Shown here piece by piece: positions 58,790-64,000 of a stretch of 64,000 nucleotides of DNA. The first letter of the stretch is position 1. Each line of letters starts with the position of its first letter. Source of the stretch: Thermoanaerobaculia bacterium (GTDB lineage Bacteria; Acidobacteriota; Thermoanaerobaculia; Multivoradales; J023); assembly GCA_028066595.1 (NCBI GenBank), contig JALCBJ010000003.1:1-64000 (forward strand), in the 5' to 3' direction. The position numbers and the translations under genes were made by a program. The notes beneath the pieces were generated by a model. It was not told where the DNA came from. It saw nothing but the letters and a program-made list of their open reading frames with translations, and did not search any database.

Positions 58790-61075
58790 TCACGGCCTCG
58801 TCTCTAGACCTACGTCCCAGAGCACCTGACGAAAGCGCTCCAGCCTGCGTAGCGAATCGTAGAGCGGGTCGACGCCCAGCCACACGAGATCCGACGTACG
58901 TTGGCGCAGGGCTCGGTCGAGTACGGAGAGTGCCATTTCGTGCTCTCCCAGGGCAGCGTAGATCTGCACGACGAGCGTCGGAGGCACGAATTGGCCATCT
59001 CGTGGATTGAGCAGCTTGTCGGCCAAAGAGTACGCCTGCTCTTCATGACCGAGCTTCGCGTGGAGCACACCCAAGGTGGTGGTCACCTGCGGCCGATCTT
59101 CCGACAACTCCGAGGCTCGGGCAGCCACATCCAAGGCCTCCTGGCGACGACCTCCCGCACCCAGCGCATGGGCAAGGAATACCAGCGCGAGTACGAACCT
59201 CCCGTCGAGCTCCAGCACTCGGCGGTAGTGCTTGACGGCCTCGTCGTAGCGGCCTGCGTAGTAGGCCGTGAGGCCCATGCTTGTGCGGACGGGTAGAGAT
59301 GTCGGTTGCAGGCGCGCTGCCCGTTTCAGTTCCTCGAATGCCTCGTCGAAACGCCGTCGGGGCACCAGGGCGTTCATTGCGAACCACTGGTACGCGGTGG
59401 CGTAGTTGGGATCGAGCTCGATCGCGCGCCGAAAATCCGACGACGCACCCACCAGATCCCAGTTGTAACAAGAACGAACACATCCGCGGGACGTGTAGGC
59501 CTCGGCGAGTTGTCCATCGAGCTCAAGGGCCCTCTCCGCCGCCAGCTTGGCGCGCGGCATGACGTCGGACGGCGGACGGATGCCGTAGATGCCCAGAAGA
59601 GTGAAACAGTCCGCCAACCCGGCATGAGCCCGAGCGTAGCCAGGCTCTTCGTCGATGGCGGCCTCGAAGTACTCGATGGCCTTCTGCATGTCGGCCTCGG
59701 TACGTTTGTTCCAACGGTAACGACCCTTCAGGTAGAAGTCGTACGCCTCTAGATTGACATCGTCGGTGGCACCCGGACGCTTGGTATGAAGCCGGTCGCC
59801 GAGCAGCGGTGCCTCCAGAGCCGAGGCGATGCGGCCCGCGATGTCCTCTTCGATGTCGAAGACCTCGGCGACCTCGCGATCGTACTTCTCCGACCACAAG
59901 ACCTCGCCGTCTTCCAGTTGCACCATCCGAGCCGTAACGCGCACCCGTCCGGCGGCGAACCGCACGGCACCCTCCAGGGCATTGGCCACCCGAAGGCGCC
60001 GGGCTATGGTGTCGTGACCGGATCCGGCGTCGTGATCCGCGATTCTCACGACCCGCAGCCCCGGAACCGCCGACAGCAGGGTGATCAGCTCCTCTGCCAG
60101 TCCAAAGGCGAAATGAGCCTGGTCACCCTGGGGCGACATGTCGCGAAACGGCAAGACCGCCACCGACGGTCGCCCGCCGGTGGAGCTCGTGAGATCCACC
60201 GTGCCGGTGTGACTGAATGCCTCCGCGGCCAGAGAGGCGGCGTCGGGCTCCGCTCCGGGACCCTGCGGCTCACCGTCTCGCTGTAGATCGACCAGTAGCT
60301 CTTCGGCAGAACCATACCGGTCGTCCGGATCCTTCGCCAGCAGCCATCCCAGGATCTTGTTGATGCGGGCGCAGGCTTCCTCGCCATAGCCAGCGACCGG
60401 CCAGTGGCTGTTCCTGAGGATCGCACGCCGTGTCTCTTTCTGGTTCGGGCCTTTGAACGGCTTTTTCCCCGTCAGCATGTAGTGAAAGACAATGCCTAGG
60501 GACCACAGGTCGGTACGCCGGTCGAGGGGACGCTTACGCAGCTGCTCCGGCGACATATAGGGAATCGTCCCCACGACCTGGTCACCCAAGGCGTGTTCCA
60601 CATCGGCCAGTTGGGCGATCCCGAAATCCAAGACTTTGACCCGCCCATCGTCCATGACCATGATGTTGCCGGGCTTGACATCGCGATGCACGATGCCAGC
60701 GCGATGGGCTGCAGCAAGACCCTGAGCCACTTGAATGGTGATGTCGTAGGCGCGCTCTAGATTCAGGGCGCCGCGACGCACCAGACCCGACAGGGTCTGG
60801 CCCTCGTAGTACGCCATCGCGATATAGAGCTGGGCGTCATCCGTCTCGCCGATCTGGTAGATCGTACAGATATTCGGATGGTCCAGGGCGGAAGCGGCTT
60901 GGGCCTCCTGCAGGAGCTGGGCTCGCGCCGACGACTTGCGCGCCACCTTGGCCGGAAGGAACTTGAGAGCCGCCGGCCGGCCAAGGCGCAGGTCACGCCC
61001 CAGGTACAGCTCCGACATGCCGCCGCTGCCCAGCCTCTCCTCGATCTTGTACTCGCCGATCGTCCTACCGATCAC
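58790..61075 (-). CDS. Ser/Thr protein kinase with TolB/FlgO-like domain and C-terminal TPRs (GTG start)
   Basis: VIGRTIGEYKIEERLGSGGMSELYLGRDLRLGRPAALKFLP, HRDVKPGNIMV, DFG, GTIPYMSPEQ; RPSVAVLPFRDMSPQGDQAHFAFGLAEELITLL...; TPRs. Longer ORF upstream of 61075 judged non-coding. Confidence 0.92.
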   Translation of the reverse strand: MIGRTIGEYKIEERLGSGGMSELYLGRDLRLGRPAALKFLPAKVARKSSARAQLLQEAQAASALDHPNICTIYQIGETDDAQLYIAMAYYEGQTLSGLVRRGALNLERAYDITIQVAQGLAAAHRAGIVHRDVKPGNIMVMDDGRVKVLDFGIAQLADVEHALGDQVVGTIPYMSPEQLRKRPLDRRTDLWSLGIVFHYMLTGKKPFKGPNQKETRRAILRNSHWPVAGYGEEACARINKILGWLLAKDPDDRYGSAEELLVDLQRDGEPQGPGAEPDAASLAAEAFSHTGTVDLTSSTGGRPSVAVLPFRDMSPQGDQAHFAFGLAEELITLLSAVPGLRVVRIADHDAGSGHDTIARRLRVANALEGAVRFAAGRVRVTARMVQLEDGEVLWSEKYDREVAEVFDIEEDIAGRIASALEAPLLGDRLHTKRPGATDDVNLEAYDFYLKGRYRWNKRTEADMQKAIEYFEAAIDEEPGYARAHAGLADCFTLLGIYGIRPPSDVMPRAKLAAERALELDGQLAEAYTSRGCVRSCYNWDLVGASSDFRRAIELDPNYATAYQWFAMNALVPRRRFDEAFEELKRAARLQPTSLPVRTSMGLTAYYAGRYDEAVKHYRRVLELDGRFVLALVFLAHALGAGGRRQEALDVAARASELSEDRPQVTTTLGVLHAKLGHEEQAYSLADKLLNPRDGQFVPPTLVVQIYAALGEHEMALSVLDRALRQRTSDLVWLGVDPLYDSLRRLERFRQVLWDVGLETRP

Positions 61076-61228
61076 GCCGTCTCGCCGGAATAGAAACGTC
61101 CTCGGAATCCTGCGGGCCGTCGAGCATACCGTAGACCGGCACCGCAAACCGACCATGGTACTTTCTGTGCGGTCTTCCCATAGAGTTCGAGTTCGTTCAC
61201 TTCCACGTTTCCGCCGGACGACACCGCC

Positions 61229-63208
<1,980 letters not shown>

Positions 63209-63262
63209 GAGGCGAGGGCTGACGGCTCGGACTGATACCCACTCGCCGCTTCGCAAGAAGTC

Positions 63263-64000
63263 TTAGCCTGGACAGTCGACCTGCGTCTCCCGGCTCTCGC
63301 GATCGATGATCGTCCAACCCGCGACAAACGGTTGGGTTCCCATGATCCCTGCGCCTGCTTCGTCACGAATCTCCAGGCCCTGGGCGTCACGGCGAAGAGC
63401 GTCGGCGTCCACGGCCAGGGCTGCATCGTCGCCTGACGGAAACACCGTAGCGCCGAAGCCGTCGGTGTCGGTGTCGAACAAGAGGAATTCGTCCGTTTCG
63501 ATCTCGCCTCGCGAGGCCTTCTTTCCTTTGCCGACGACGAAGAAGCGCAGATCCAAATCGATCTCCCGGATCTTGTGCTCGAATGGCGACACCATCTCGC
63601 TGGCTGCGACCTGGTGGTCGCCATCAGCATCGAACCAGAGATAGAGGTGTCGCCAGTGACGGTCGCGGCCGGTCAAGGTGCCGTCGCCGTCCGTGTCGAA
63701 CGGGACAAGTGTTGTGCAACGACCGGGCGGCGAGGGGGTTCGTGGCAGCGCCTCGGTAGACGGGCGGTTTGGATCGAGCGACGCCGGGCCGGTCGGTCGC
63801 GTCTCCGCAATCGGCGGCGGAGTCGCAGAGGCCGCAGGCGTCCTTGCGTTCCCGCTTGCCTCGCTCGAGCGACTGGATGCAGCCATCTCATCGGGTGCAT
63901 CGTCCGACACGACAGCGTGTGTCGGCTCCGTCTGCCGAGAACCAGTCTCTTCCTCACCGGGTAAGGCGAAGGGAAAAGGTACCTCGGAGCCATAGGTCTC
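63263..64000 (-). CDS. EF-hand-like calcium-binding protein (5' part outside window)
   Basis: DTDGDGTLTGRDRHWRHLYLWFDADGDHQVAASEM and DTDTDGFGATVF loops; the frame is open from 63910 to the window end, so the track's start is probably internal. Confidence 0.7.
   Translation of the reverse strand, partial: ETYGSEVPFPFALPGEEETGSRQTEPTHAVVSDDAPDEMAASSRSSEASGNARTPAASATPPPIAETRPTGPASLDPNRPSTEALPRTPSPPGRCTTLVPFDTDGDGTLTGRDRHWRHLYLWFDADGDHQVAASEMVSPFEHKIREIDLDLRFFVVGKGKKASRGEIETDEFLLFDTDTDGFGATVFPSGDDAALAVDADALRRDAQGLEIRDEAGAGIMGTQPFVAGWTIIDRESRETQVDCPG

Overview
High-GC bacterial chromosomal window, about 45 genes on both strands. Gene content (ADOP-type orphan permease with PadR regulator, CadC-like HTH-TPR protein, Ser/Thr kinases with TPR tails, TPR-VCBS-UnbV protein) suggests an Acidobacteriota-like genome; this is inference and no taxonomic marker was tested. 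Recognisable blocks: (1) PadR/ADOP unit preceded by an exact 39-bp tandem repeat; (2) ubiquitin-like (MoaD/ThiS) protein paired with a BNR-type propeller protein; (3) a ~2050-aa alpha-2-macroglobulin-like protein with a CTEQ thioester motif; (4) parE-parC, glutamate dehydrogenase, LytS-type kinase, TonB-dependent receptor; (5) pgeF, rlmN, tatA; (6) an envelope-biogenesis run rseP-PASTA-rpe-bamD-ybgF-lysM-fis-like HTH-SLT; (7) a complete SUF operon (Rrf2 regulator-sufB-[lipoprotein]-sufCDSU-sufT) with an unexpected small lipoprotein gene translationally coupled to sufB; (8) a signalling/peptide region with a 1942-aa Ser/Thr kinase-AAA ATPase fused to two tandem SBP_bac_5-type peptide-binding domains, next to a second kinase-TPR protein and a divergent OPT oligopeptide transporter. 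The last region is my best candidate for an undescribed system: a possible cytosolic peptide/ligand-sensing kinase module. No rRNA, tRNA, CRISPR array or transposase was found. Start sites were refined by eye; all family calls come from motif recognition, not searches.
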